Origin: Limonium bicolor
Taxonomy: Eukaryota; Streptophyta; Magnoliopsida; Caryophyllales; Plumbaginaceae
Direction: 5' to 3'
NCBI GenBank assembly: GCA_023374045.1
Contig: CM041777.1
Location: forward strand, 106,036,046 to 106,100,045
DNA: 64,000 nt
The position numbers and the translations under genes are program-made. The notes below the pieces were generated by a model. It did not search any database. It saw only the letters and a list, made by a program, of their open reading frames with translations, and had not been told where the DNA came from. Shown here piece by piece: positions 36,601 to 48,533 of this stretch (positions are counted from its first letter, which is position 1; each line of letters opens with the position of its first letter).

Positions 36601-38410
36601 TAGGATGTTATGGAAATGACACCCAATTCGTGTGGTATTGGCTGATCTTGAGAAGCATCTTCTTCTGACGTAGAGGCTTTTGCTGCTTCTAAAAGAGAAA
36701 TTCGAGCTTGCACACCTAATCCATCGAATTTGATCTGATGGAGTTCGGCTTTGAGCGCCTGAATTTCTTGCTTGAGGATCTTAATATCCTTTTGTAATTC
36801 CTGAGTCGGAACCTTGCCAAACAGATTACTGCTTGATGTTATTAGGTATTTGTCAAGAGTTTTGGAAATACTAAATGGTTCAGGGAGCGTCTTTTTGGAA
36901 TCTTGTGAGGCAAGCAACTTGGCTAATTGTTGTAGATATTGCCTTTTCTCATCTGGATTGGAAATCTTGTTAATGAGTTCATACAGAAGTTTCGTTGAAT
37001 CTATGTCATTGGTTATGACATTGATAGATCCGGAAGATTCATCTGTAGATTCATAACTGGAACTTGAAGCATCAAGATCTATCTGGTGAATGTAATTCTC
37101 ATCTTCTGGAGAACTGGGATTATCTTGTAGCAAAAGCTTGGAGAGCTTTTCTTGTAGATCTTTGTCTTCTGCAAAGATTTCATTAATCTTCTGCTTGACA
37201 CGACACCGATCTGCCTTGTGACCCTTGCGACCACATTTCCAACATGTGATCTGAGTCATATTCTTGGAAGCAAACCTTGTAGGTTTATGGTTTGACCTAT
37301 ACTTTTGACGATAAGGTTTATAGGGCTTACGATATTGTGGTTTGGATCGATAAGGTTGTTTGGATCTGGAGGAGAAACGTTTGTGGACTATTTGTTTCTT
37401 GGATGGAGGAGTAATTTTCTCGATTCCAAACATCTTGCAGAAAGAGCCCATTTCTCTTCGTGCTTGGGCCATTTCATTGCCATATTTGGACTGGATTTTG
37501 AGATCCTGACATAAGTTAAGGGCCTCCTTTTTGACAAAGGCAAAAAGTTGACCATAGGCTATTGCTTCCCAAGGTATGGTCTCTTGACCAACTTCTTGCT
37601 GAAGTTTGGTGATAATCCGTTGTGTGAACAATGTAGGCAATCCTGAAACGAATCTTTCTTTCCAGAAATTAGCCATACAGTCTTCGCATTGTAGGACTTG
37701 TGTAAGGTACATGTCCTTGTACCATCTGTAATCAGATAATGTTGGGCATCGAAGGTTGGTGAGAATAATCTTATTGGAATTCAATTCTTCTCTTGGATTG
37801 CCAACAAAGTGGAGGCTTATTGTGATAATCAAGAAATCACATGCATCATCTTTCATGGAAGATCTGTCTTCTCCATCAAAGACTTCAACTTGATGGTTCA
37901 TGATTTCTTGTTTATTGTCGAGGGTAAGGGCATGATCCCACCATTGCCTTAATTGGCCTGTAAATCCTGAAACGATGGTAATGGCAGCTTGTTTTTCAGT
38001 CAGTTTTCGCATCTTGTAGGAATTCTTTGCCATGCCCATTTCTTGTAGGGTGTTCAGAATTTCGTACTCTAATTTTCCATCTATGTTCCATTCATAGACA
38101 GAAGCACTGTCTTATTGAGTTGAAGTAAATTTGAAGCGTTCTTCATATTGGATATTTGGAGGAGTAGGACGAGGATAATAATTTTTTGAGGTATGGAAAT
38201 AAGAATCCATGGGTTCGTTCCGTTTGAAAGAACGTCTTGGGTTTCTGGTAGTGATTCTGGAGATTGCATTTGGTTCTGGATCAGTAAATTGATTTTCAAT
38301 ATGGGATATTTAAGATGATGAGATCATCATCACTTGACTGCACTGCAAGTGTCAAGGGTATTGATATTAGTGTGGTTGGAGGTTATTGATTATTGGTTGT
38401 GGAAGAAGAA
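36600..38410 (-). pseudogene. Viral ORF1 coat-protein region, copy A
   Basis: A 479-codon open stretch (38039-36600) contains the coat-protein core (WYKDMYLTQVLQCEDCMANF, WKERFVSGLP) and a Lys/Arg/Tyr-rich nucleic-acid-binding region. It also has a CCHC zinc knuckle CWKCGRKGHKADRC at 37203-37244 and a Ser/Asp-rich acidic tail. The preceding spacer to about 38410 is frame-broken and has lost some bases relative to copy B. Coat proteins of Caulimoviridae carry this CX2CX4HX4C knuckle. The C-terminal part, with a KILKQEIQALKAELHQI heptad pattern, is predicted coiled coil. Confidence 0.85.
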
Positions 38411-38427
38411 GGTAATAATTGTAAGGT

Positions 38428-39588
38428 TTATGTTATGCGGGAAAACAATTCAGTCTCTGGATGTACGAAATTGGTAATAGATGGTTGAAAATGAGGCCGA
38501 GAAATGTCAGAAGGAAATCTGACCTGTTTCTCTACTGGTACTGTTGAGTGGAGGCTAATGGAGATACGATCTAATTGAGAAGCTATTGTGGATAAGGTTT
38601 GGTTAGTCCAGTTTTGTTGATGATGGACCTTTTGGAGATCACTGGCTAACACTGGAGCATTAGTATTGCTTCCTTTCTTAAGGGGTGTAGCTATGACATC
38701 TCTAGGTAATTTGATAGTATTGAAAGGAGGATGAATTGAGCTTATCTGCTCATCATTTGCTTCTAATGTCCATTTCTTGCATAGACTTGTTTGGACATTA
38801 ATTGAGGGGATTTCAAAGGGATCTGGTTGAGAAAGTTGAACGGAGGTATATGAAGGCAACCAATCGTAAATTGTCATGTTACAGCGTAACCTGTGACAAT
38901 CGTTGCGCCAATATTGACGAAGATTTTGTTGACAATCTGGAGATAGATCTGTGAACCATTTCCTTTGTGGTTCGTATTCTGGTTCTGATTCTCTCTCAGA
39001 GATATATTCTTCTCTGAGCTCAAAATCTGCGAAATGGATAACGTTGATGTTACCCATAATATCTTCAGTGATGATGGATTCGTTGTCCTCAAGGACATAT
39101 TTTGGTAAGGGTGTTTGAAAATCCACCCGAATTTCTGGTTGAGATGGTTGTTGGCTTCTAGGTGTGGAGGGTACTCCGGAAAAGGAAGACCTTGCATCCA
39201 TGAAGCTTCTGTTGGAAAAAGAACTTGGGCGTTCTCTAAAAGAATTGAAACGAAGGAGAATAGTTCCATCGTTTTGTTCGATTATATCATCTACCGTAGT
39301 GCGGGAGATGTTTCTTAGAACTTGTGGAATAGTAATTTGAAATATTGAAGATCTTGAAAGAAGAGGTATTGTTTGGTATTGTTGTTGAATACTTAAAGTT
39401 TCCTCATGAGTCTTGACAGACATGGCTGTCTTGAAATCAAGAGGACCCATTTGGTATATATGTTAAACATCTTGAGAAGGTATTGTCCAGTTTGAATAAT
39501 CAACTGGTTGAATACTTTCTTGTGATGTTACTATTGATTCTCTTCTAGATCTCGACCGATCTAGCCAACTTCGAAGTCTCGAAGCCAT
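38428..39588 (-). pseudogene. Viral ORF1 movement-protein region with internal deletion, copy A
   Basis: ORF1 starts at 39588 (MASRLRSWLDRSRSRRES). A stop interrupts at about 39462 (QDV*HIYQ). The MGPLDFKTAM and SIQQQYQTIPLLSRSSIF blocks follow. Then about 490 bp present in B and C are missing near 39345, joining SRSSIF directly to QITIPQVL. The lost part includes the core of the 30K-type cell-to-cell movement domain. The remaining C-terminal frame (39450-38428, 340 codons) is open and holds the RTTVDDIIEQNDGTILLRF block and a Ser/Pro/Glu-rich linker. Confidence 0.8.
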
Positions 39589-39770
39589 TATTGGTGCATA
39601 TCAGGTTAGACTATAAAAATCAAGGATAGATTAACTAATCGGGACCAACCCACAATGGGACCACGGTCTTACGCTCTTTCTGCCGCTGACCAACGTTACC
39701 AGGGTCTGACCAACGCTTAATTAATTTTCACCCTAATTTGGATAGCTTTCACCCGGTACGAACCGTATTT

Positions 39771-39783
39771 GGCTCTAATACCA
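39771..39783 (-). other. Viral minus-strand primer-binding site, copy A
   Basis: The minus strand reads TGGTATTAGAGCC, one base from TGGTATCAGAGCC, the complement of the initiator tRNA-Met 3' end used by Caulimoviridae. It lies about 185 bp before the ORF1 start. Confidence 0.8.
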
Positions 39784-40124
39784 GAAGGGAGCAGGATCGG
39801 TGAAGATATTGAAGAGAATCGAAAATAACAATTAAAGAAAGTAAAGAACAAATATTGAAGAACAAATATTGAATAACTTGAATTGAAAGCGCAGATATTG
39901 AAATAAATAACTTGAATTTAAAGGAACATAAACAAATAAATAAACATAAGATATTGAATCTTGAAACTCACTTAAGAGTTTTTCTTGTATTGATATTGAA
40001 GGATTGAAGATGGATACAAGGATAGAGAATTTGATTTTGGAAGAGAGAAGTCAGAGCTTATCTCTCCAGATTCTCTTTCTTGAACCTTGTAAAAACTTGT
40101 GTGTAACTAAGTGCCTGAATGTCC

Positions 40125-40134
40125 CCTTATATAG
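40125..40134 (-). promoter_or_regulatory. Viral TATA box upstream of copy A ORF1
   Basis: The minus strand reads ctatataagg in 'cctcacctatataagggg', followed by a leader of about 540 bp to the ORF1 ATG, rich in 'caatatt' type direct repeats. This is the expected pregenomic RNA promoter. Of the ORF1 copies in this window only copy A keeps it upstream; B and C have lost theirs at the head-to-head joint. Confidence 0.65.
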
Positions 40135-40350
40135 GTGAGGACAGGGTCTTGGTGGTACAATAATGGAGGAGGCATTATTTGCCTTCACTATTTGCTTTTG
40201 GAAAATAATAATGGAAGCGCTATTTACTTTTAGAAAAGTAAATGCTTTTTGAAAAAGTAAAACTAATAATGTTGCTTTTGAAAAAGAAATGCAATAATTG
40301 AGATTCCTTGCATGATTGTTGCGTCTTTTAGAATTACTGATCCGATTTTT

Positions 40351-40370
40351 CTACAGCGCCTGATCGTAGT
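40351..40370 (-). pseudogene. Tail of viral ORF3 (copy B) separated by the retrotransposon
   Basis: The minus strand carries the last ORF3 codons and the TAG stop (40351-40353) of the copy whose body lies at 49692-50366. The retrotransposon at 40371-49686 splits it, and the 5-bp gtagt is duplicated on both sides. Confidence 0.75.
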
Positions 40371-41191
40371 TGTTGGGACATCGGAGTGTTGCAGAGATAG
40401 CCTATCACCTCGATAGAGTCAATCATCCCTAGACAGACACAAAGAGTGAGCCGCTTCAATAGAGTCCACGTAACTAAGAAGACTTCACAGACTCTCCCGT
40501 GCTGTTGCGAATAATAAGGAGTCAACTCGGGAATGCCTTAATCGCCACAACGGTCATGAAGTCTTCACTCAACACCCGAAGATCGCGGCCCAAGTAAGAA
40601 GACCACTCAAAGCCGTTGGAAGTTGTCCACTAAGTTAGTTCCGGTATTTTCGGAACTAACCCCTTCGACCTACCGTTGTATTAAGAGTATAAATAAGCTG
40701 TGTAATAGTCAGTTTGATGTGTGCTTTCATTGAGGATTATTTTAGAGCTTAGAGAGAGAAAGAGAATCGCTTTGTAAGCTAGAAAGAGAGAGAGAATACG
40801 TACCAAGTTAGTTTACGCTTTTAGATAGACTCTGCCTAGGAAGATCCTAGTTTCACTACGCTTACCATTGATCTGATTAGAAAGTGTGTTGGGTGAGTGA
40901 GTGAAAAACCGCTAAGTAGATCCTTTCTACTTAGTGGACATTTGTAAGTTGTTTTATTTGACCAGGAAATGAAATAGCTTATTTGTGTATCTTGCTGAGT
41001 CCCACAGAGTCCTTCTCCCTTTTCATCGCTTCGCTTCAATTACCGCAAAAGTCTTCTGCACCCTTAGATTAATCAATTCGATTGAGTGCCTCTACAGCAC
41101 AGAGTGCTTCTCACTTACGAAGGCTGATTGAGTCAAACCAACTCTTAGACTCACACCTTTGGTTGGTTTGAGTTAGCCACCCGATCCTACA
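40371..41191 (+). repeat. 5' LTR of the Sirevirus-like element
   Basis: Starts TGTTGGGACATC and ends CCGATCCTACA. A TATA box 'gtataaata' lies at 40687-40695. By eye it differs from the 3' LTR by about ten substitutions and seven small indels. Confidence 0.95.
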
Positions 41192-41204
41192 TGGTATCAG
41201 AGCC
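41192..41204 (+). other. Sirevirus primer-binding site
   Basis: TGGTATCAGAGCC immediately after the LTR, complementary to the 3' end of initiator tRNA-Met. Confidence 0.92.
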
Positions 41205-41235
41205 TTGCTTAGGCTAACGGTCAATCAACGAAGCA

Positions 41236-42950
41236 ATGGCAGATCTCTTTGCCAACCAAAACAACAAAATGCACTTCGAGCACCCCAGACTCACCTCCAC
41301 CAACTACAACCATTGGAAAAACGAGATCGAGCAACACATTGAGTCCGTCAACTCTGAGCTTTGGGAGATAGTCACTGGAGGAGATCTTGCAGTCAATCCA
41401 GATCGATCAACATGGACTGCTGCAGATCGCAAAAGGTACGAGCTGAATCGACAAGCATCACGTGCAATATACACTTGCCTGTCCATCCCAGAACAAAGGA
41501 GAGTCAATCATTGTAAGTCCGCAAATGAGATATGGACACTCCTTCAAGCTACCCACGAAGGAGTCACTGAACTCAAGAAATGCAAAGCTCAAGAACTCCG
41601 AATGAACTATGAAAATTTTCTGCAAAAACCCGGTGAGTCACTGGAAGAAGTGCTTGATCGTTTCTACTTACTAACTACTACTATGCAGGAAGTTAGCATC
41701 TTACCAGATAGAGAGAGTGTCTTGCACAAATTGCTGGACAGTCTCAGAGAAGAATGGGCAGAGACGGTAATCTCCACCAAAGCATGCAAGGACTTATCCA
41801 AATGGAGCTGTCAAGACCTAGGTTCCTATCTACAATCCGTAGATAAATACAAGAAGAATGTTCGAAAGAAATGTGGTAATACTTCTTCTCCCTCTTCTAG
41901 TAAGACTACTACTTTGAATGACCAAGCCTTGCAGGTTAATTCGACTCAGTACACTCAAGAAGGAGCCTATGTCGCTGATACTCAAATCAGACAAGCAAAG
42001 GCTGAGCTGGTGGATATTCTTGTTGAGGAAAGTGAGGCTAAGACTATGGAAGACTTTGTCTTCATAGTCAAGAACTTCCGAAAATTCATGCGTAACCAAC
42101 CTAATCGACAGAGTCGGTCGTTCTCAAACACCTCCAAACAAGTCTTCAATTCTGTCACTTGTTTCAACTGCAATAAACCCGGTCACTTCAAGAAGGACTG
42201 TCCCTTACTCAAGAACCAGTATGGAAAATCTCAAGGGAGATCACTGATGGCGGCTGTTGGTTGGGGTGATTCAGACTCCGACGATCCAGACGCAGAGTCC
42301 AACGGCCTGGTATGTCTCATGACACACGACACGACGGAATCCATAATTCCAGACAATGAGGTAACTCGCTCTCACCTTGAAACAGACCTTTACCGTATTT
42401 CTCCTATGGGATTTATGACCTTAATTGCTAAAATTGTTTCCGAGAATAACTCCCTCAAAGCAAGTCTTACCAGCAAAATAACCGAGCTATCCGAGGAACT
42501 CGAAATCTCAAAAGGTCTCATGTATGCCCTAAGAGATGAAGCTGAGGAACACAAAACCATCTCTTGTTCTCTCAGGTTAGACCTACAAGAATCAAGACGT
42601 CATGTTGATTCCCTTCAAAAGGAACTTCATGATACCTTAGAGCGACCTCAATTTAGCCAGGGTGACCAGAAAGAGTCTCTCACCCTGATCGACTCTCTCA
42701 AACAAGACCTCACCATCTTTACTGACAAGTGATGTTCTCTTCAAAATGATTTAAATGCTTCTGAATCCAAAAATATATCCCTGAACACCACTATCAAAAA
42801 CCTCACTCAAAAAATGAAAGAAAAGGAGCACGCTCTCTTCCTTAAGCCAGTCAAGTTTATCAAACAAGTCACCTCCTCTGAACTACCTGAGTGGGCCGAC
42901 TCCAAGATCAAAGAAATTAGCCAGATCGAGATGATCTTCGCTCCAAAGTA
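41236..42950 (+). pseudogene. gag: Sirevirus gag, with internal stop
   Basis: Starts at MADLFANQNNKMHFEHPRLT, 31 bp after the primer site. Residues about 15-210 form the copia-type gag domain (NYNHWKNEIEQHI, ELRMNYENFLQKPGESLEE). A zinc knuckle CFNCNKPGHFKKDC begins at residue 309, and residues 395-498 are a heptad-rich coiled coil. A TGA at 42730-42732 ends the first frame at 498 codons; the same frame then continues to a TAG at 42948-42950. Gag would form the cytoplasmic particle and bind the RNA. The long coiled-coil extension is typical of Sirevirus gag. Confidence 0.85.
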
Positions 42951-43327
42951 GAACAACTCTCTCAACAGATTGTAAATCTACAATCCGGAGTTCCATCCAC
43001 TCAATCCACGCCCAAGTGGCACAAGGGTAAGTTCGACATCCCAAAGAATATGTCCAAATCCGACAACAGAGCCAAACGATATCAAGAAAAAGAAAAATTC
43101 GACTCCTGGTGGAAAGGACAACAGAAATACGTCAATCTCCACCAACCAAAATTTGTGGCTACTGCGGGAGTCTTGGACATCGAGACAGTGCATGTGATAA
43201 ACTGAATAAAGATCTTTCGTTTAATGTCAAACGTGTTAAATTGATACTTGAAGCACGAGAAGAATTGAAAAGATCTGGCTCGAAAAGGGAACCCAAGTAC
43301 ATCTGGGTTCCCAAATCTAACAAATGA
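42951..43327 (+). pseudogene. Sirevirus gag C-terminal extension with second zinc knuckle
   Basis: In other frames the extension continues: KWHKGKFDIPKNM, a basic Lys-rich stretch, then CGYCGSLGHRDSAC (43154-43195), a second CX2CX4HX4C knuckle. At least one frame change separates it from gag. It ends just before the protease region. Confidence 0.65.
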
Positions 43328-43340
43328 TCTTCTTTTGTAG

Positions 43341-44331
43341 GTGAAGGCGAATGGAGACAGCTGGTACTTGGATAGTGGATGCTCTCGTCACATGACTGGA
43401 GATCCAAATCAATTCAATTCGCTTTCATCCTACCAAGGAGGTAAGGTTACTTTTGGAAACAACAACCAGGGTGAAATCGTGGGAGTTGGCTCCGTAGGTA
43501 ACCCCTCAAAATTTAAAATTGATGGAGTCCATCTGGTCACTGGACTCCAACATAGTTTACTAAGTATTTCTCAAATTTGTGATAGATTCAATTTGGTACT
43601 TTTCTCCTCTTCGGATTGTAAGGTTTATGATGAGCGTACAGGTTCATTAAAAGCTGTGGGACGTAGAGAAGGAAATCTCTACAAAATGTGCTTAAACTCC
43701 ATTAATCCCGATCAAGTCTGTCTCAACGTGCATTCCAAAAACTCATTGTTGTGGCACTCCAGACTTGGTCACGCAAATCACAGGTTGTTGAACAAACTCA
43801 AAAGCAAGGACTTGGTGATTGGTTTACCCGACACAAACTTCGACACGGACTCTGTCTGTGAAGCATGCGTAAAAGGTAAACACACCCGGTCCTCCTTAAA
43901 AGTAAGTCGACTCTCTCTACTAGCTCTCCGTTAGAATTGCTCCACATGGATCTTGTTGGTCCCATGCGTACACAAGTAGAAGTGGTAAGAGGTACATTCT
44001 AGTCATAGTCGATGACTATTCAAGGTGGACTTGGGTCATTTTTCTATCTACTAAGGATGAAACTTTTACGGAGTTCATCAACTCCATAAAATGCTTATCA
44101 ACAAATTTTTCACTTTGAAAACCCTGAGAACGGACCAGGGTACTGAATTTTGCAACAAGTCGTTGATGAGTTTTGCAGGGACAACGGAGTGATCACCAAA
44201 TCTCATCTGCACGCACTCCGGAACAAAACGGAGTAGTTGAACGAAGAATAGAACTTTGGTAGAAATGGCACGCACCATGCTCATGACAGTCAACTCACTC
44301 CATCATACTGGGCAGAAGCTATTAACACAGC
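43341..44331 (+). pseudogene. pol: Sirevirus protease and integrase region
   Basis: A 197-codon open piece (43341-43934) holds the aspartic protease-like site WYLDSGCSRHMTGD near its start, and the integrase HHCC zinc-binding module (LLWHSRLGHANHRLLNKL, then CEACVKGKHTRSS). The integrase core follows in several frames: VDDYSRWTWVIF near 44008 (first Asp), LRTDQGTEF near 44131 (second Asp) and PEQNGVVER near 44218 (Glu). All three catalytic positions are recognisable, but multiple indels separate them. The integrase would insert the DNA copy. Confidence 0.8.
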
Positions 44332-45660
44332 ATGCTATGTGTTAAATCGTGCGCTGATTCATCCATTCCTTCAAAGACACCTATGAACTACTCCGTCAAC
44401 GTAAACCAAGTCTTATTCATCTCAGGCGTTTCGGATGTAAGTTTTATCCACAATAATGGTAAGGACAACTTGGGTAAGTTCTCTCCTAAAAGTGATGAAG
44501 GTATTTTTCTTGGCTACTCTTCTAAAAGCAAAGCTTATCGTGTTATCAATCTGAGAACTCAGTGTTTAGAAGAGAGTCCCCATGTCAAGTTCGATGAGTC
44601 CCACAATGTTGGCTCATCTTCTGATCAACTTGACTTTGCTCCTGACGATTTCCTCAATGATCCACACTTCATCACTGTACCCATAGGAAGACTCCCCGAT
44701 TCCCAATCCATCACTCCTAATAACTCTCTGGCAAACAAAAACAATACATCAAACTCTGCTGACTCTGACCATAACCCGGAGACACCTTTACCACAAAACT
44801 TGACCTTTGATTCCTCTGACAGAGATACACCCCCTCCTGCTTCACGTCGACAGTTCCAACAAAAATCAGCTCACCCTCCTGAAAACATCATTATAGACCC
44901 AAACTCCGGTGTTCAAACACGCCTCCAAGCTATGCAAAACCTCTGTGCCTTTGGTGTTTTTTTCTCCAGTACTGAACCAATAAATGTCAAAGAAGCACTC
45001 CTTGATAGTGATTGGGTCATTGTAATGCAGGAGGAACTGAATTCTCTCCAAAGACATGCTGTCTGGGAGTTAGTTCCTCGACCCACACATCAACAAACCA
45101 TTGGTACTCGTTGGGTCTTTCGTAACAAACTTGATGATGCAGGACAAGTTTTCAGGAATAAAGCTCGATTGGTCGTTCAAGGCTACAATCAAGAAGAAGG
45201 GATTGATTATGATGAAACCTTCGCTCCCGTAGCTCGTCTTGAAGCAATTCGCATGCTAATTGTGTTTGCTGCTTTCAAAGGTTTCCAATTATATCAAATG
45301 GATGTCAAGACAGCCTTCCTCCACGGCTACATTGATAGAGAAGTCTACGTCGAGAAACCACCAAGGTTCACAGACTCCGTCCATCCTGACTACGTCTACA
45401 AACTGTGTAAGGCCCTTTACGGACTGAAACAGGCTCCACGTGCATGGTATGAAAGACTGTCTACATATTATTGCAAAATGGTTTCTCTCGAGGTAACGTA
45501 GATAAAAACTCTTCATTCTTCACTCATCGCATGACTTACTACTAGTACAGATTTATGTTGATGATATCATTTATGGCTCTACAAGTAACACCCTCTGTGA
45601 CCATTTTGCTAACCTCATGAAGCAAGAGTTTTCCATGAATGATTAGGTGAGCTCAAGTTT
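44332..45660 (+). pseudogene. pol: Sirevirus integrase C-terminus and reverse transcriptase
   Basis: A 389-codon open stretch (44332-45501) carries the end of integrase ([18 protein letters not shown]), a Ser/Pro-rich linker, then the copia reverse transcriptase: [87 protein letters not shown]. The catalytic YVDD is at 45554-45565 in another frame, after a break near 45500. Ty1/copia reverse transcriptases have exactly this order of blocks. Confidence 0.9.
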
Positions 45661-46491
45661 TTCCTAGGATTACAAATTCAACAGGAGAAGGACGGGATTA
45701 AGATCCACCAGCAAAAGTACATCAAGGAACTCCTTGACAAGTACAACCTCAAAAATGCCAAGAGTATGTCCACACCAAGCTGTACATCTGCAAAACTTAT
45801 CCTGATGATGATGGAGTCGGTGTCAATGCCACAGAATATAGAGGAATGATAGGGTCCCTCTTGTACCTTACTGCCAGTCCCCCGACATTCTTCACGCAGT
45901 CTGCCTCTGTGCTCGCTTCCAAGCAGCACCGAAGCAGTCTCACCTCAAAGCAGTCAAGCGCATCTTCAGATATTAAAGGTACAAGTACACTCTATCTATG
46001 GTATCCACGATCCTACTTTTACTTTATCTGGATATAGTGACTCTGATTGGGCTGGTTCTCTCCAAGATCGAAAGAGTACTTCAGGTAATGCACAGTTCTT
46101 GGGTCTTTGCCTTGTTTCATGGTCCTCCAAAAAACAGAATTCCGTAGCACTCTCTACAGCAGAGGCAGAGTATGTCTCTGCTGCAGCCTGTTGCTCCCAA
46201 CTCCTTTGGATGAAACAACAACTTCAAGACTATCATGTCACCCAAGAACAGATCCCAATATTTTGTGACAACAAAAGCACAATCAAAATATCAGAAAACC
46301 CAGTCCAACACTCAAGAACCAAACACATTGAAATTCGCTTTCACTTCTTGAAAGACTGTGTCGAGAAAAAGCTCATCCAACTTGACTTTGTGCCCACAGA
46401 AGATCAACTTGCAGATATCTTTACTAAACCCTTGTCTACAGCAAGATTCGAAGCACTGCGATCAGCAATCGGATTGACTCCGTCTACCTAG
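45661..46491 (+). pseudogene. pol: Sirevirus reverse transcriptase thumb and RNase H
   Basis: After further frame changes (LGLQIQQEKDGIKIHQQKY near 45667, GSLLYLTASPP near 45850), the RNase H domain begins YSDSDWAGSLQDRKST at about 46034 and is open from 46099 to 46491. It contains ALSTAEAEYVSAAACCSQLL, IFCDNKSTIKISENPVQHSR, TKHIEIRFHFLKD and DQLADIFTKPLS. The Asp, Glu and Asp of the active site are present. The pol frame ends at a TAG at 46489-46491. Confidence 0.88.
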
Positions 46492-46811
46492 ACGGTCGCA
46501 TCTCCTTACCCCTACCGCAATCTTCAGCAGGTACTCCCTCATGTCTCATAGAGTCTGTCTTTGTTTGCACTTGAATCTGGGAATGTGTTTTATTACTTAG
46601 CATGCCTATAACTCTAGCGCTACCACCCACGTCATCTATCCGAACCCACCCGCCTAAATCCTCGCCGTTAATCTCGCTAAACCCTGACGTCGCCGCATTT
46701 ATCTCACCTGACACACGCCATCTCTGCAACTTCCAGCCTTTATATCCATCACCCGTCCACTCCATCTTCTCACTTCCATTCCTTTTACACCCAAGATACT
46801 ACAATTTCCAA

Positions 46812-48430
46812 ATGGCAGGCATCAATTTCAACGGCATCAACATCCCGGCCGATATTTTCCAAGATCCATCCGCCTCAGGCGTACCTCCAATCGATGGCCA
46901 ACCCGAATCCATCTCCACTCACCACACCACCACCACTCACTCTCCCACAAAACCACCGCTACTCGTCCCCACACACTCCGCCACACCACCACCACCCATG
47001 ATACATCCCCCCATCAAACACCACCCTCTGCCGCAAAAACCGACATTCTTGAAACCGATATTGGACATCACCACCACACAAACCATGCCACCATCTCCAC
47101 CACTGCAAGATCAACCCTACTGCCGAAACCCAACCTACTGATCAACCGCAAGCCCAACCCAAATCCCCTACACCAACCCCACCCGCATCTCCCGCAAAAT
47201 CAGCAACACCACCACAACAACCTCAACCCAAAACCCGCAAGCGAAAAGCCCAAACCTCTACTCGACCCACAGCCAAACGGATTCTCCGTTCATCTGTCAA
47301 GGCGCAACCAGTCTCCTCTGGTTCCGGCGAATCGTCTCCAGTCCAAGAATTGCCCACGGCTAGTCATGATGCTTCTACTGGCGCCACATCCTCCAAAGAC
47401 CAGAAACCACCAAAGCCGCACCGAGATGTGCGAAGATAGACCCTTCAACCAACGCTACATGCTCGGGGACCCTGCCTCGAACGGAATATCGTCAGGGGTA
47501 AGTTCCTCGACTTTTCTTGGGCTCTATCTTCAAACCTAGGGGAGTTAGTAACCATGCTAGAGGTTCAGGGGTGGAAACACCTCTTCTGTGAGATAACGGA
47601 GTGGTATCCCCAAGAGTCTGTCGATTTCTTTCAAAATCTTGTTATCAGAAACGGTGTGCACAGTCTTTTGTTAATTCCACCCCAATCTTCTTCAATCTTG
47701 AAAAACTGTCCCAAATCCTTGGAGTCCCTGCTACTGGCCTGTCCTTCTATGAAAGGAGTCCTTCCTGAAATCCCGGGGTCCCACAAAATAAAATCTATCG
47801 CTTTTTCTCCTCCAAGAAAAAGATTGGCTCACCCATACCCCGTGGCGATCTCTCCATTTTACACCAACTCCTACACATTCTGGTCATCAAAAACATTGTC
47901 CCACGAAAAGAAGGAAATCTCATGGTCAACTGCTTGGACCTCACCATAATGTACTGCATAATCAACCGTCATTCCATTAATCTGGCCCACATCATTCTCC
48001 ATCACCTAGCCCAGTCTGTCGACCCCGAAACACTCCCTGGGGTATGTGTTCTGGCTGCCTCGAATTCTCAAATTTTTCAGGTACCCCTGGCGACATCGAC
48101 GCCAGAGTCCATCGAAGAGGCAGACACTATCAACCTGCGGTATCTGAATCGGCTGACATCTATCGACAAATCAAAGCTGCTGCCCCCACCATCAACTCCA
48201 ACGACGGCGGGAACATCCACTTCTCAAGAGGCAGTCCCTCAGCTACACTCCTACCCCTCCTGGAGAAAGTGGAGCGACTCCTTGCGCAAGCAGCAGAGCT
48301 AATTCAGGGGCAAACGCGGATGATGGACAGACTCGCTGGGATAGAGACGACAGTGGCGGCCTTGCAAGAGCAACTCCTTGACATCCAATCCACCTTGACC
48401 CAACCCCTTAGCCATGACGTGTGTGTGTAG
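46812..48430 (+). pseudogene. Sirevirus additional 3' ORF
   Basis: Starts near MAGINFNGINIPADIFQDPS. The first 110 codons are rich in Pro, Thr and His. A break follows near 47141. Then KFLDFSWALSSNLGELVTML and EVQGWKHLFCEITEWYPQES resemble the 'putative plant transposon protein' domain often found after pol in plant retrotransposons. It ends with a heptad-like stretch (LLAQAAELIQGQTRMMDRLA, TTVAALQEQLLDIQ) and a TAG at 48428-48430. Sireviruses often carry an extra ORF here; whether it is envelope-like is unknown. No signal peptide or membrane segment is evident. At least three frame changes are present. Confidence 0.55.
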
Positions 48431-48533
48431 TGTTAGGACTTAGGCGTTTTTAAGTTCTAAACACTTTTTGCTGGTTTGTGTGTGAATATTTTGACTAACT
48501 CTGTGTGACTGTGGGCTTCCCTCTGATGAAAGC

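Larger units (their letters stand above)
31896..40370 (-). mobile_element. Endogenous caulimovirid genome, copy A, with terminally redundant non-coding region
   Basis: On the minus strand: non-coding region and TATA box (40370-39790), primer-binding site, ORF1, ORF2, ORF3, then a second copy of the non-coding region (32417-31896). The distance between equivalent ORF3 stop codons (32418 and 40351) is 7.9 kb, or about 8.4 kb after allowing for a deletion in the movement-protein region, within the size range of Caulimoviridae. The left edge lies in a (TA)n run. The right part, up to the tgatcgtagt at 40361-40370, actually joins copy B and is separated from it only by the retrotransposon. A florendovirus or petuvirus affinity is inferred from a single ORF carrying movement protein to RNase H. 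Confidence 0.85.
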
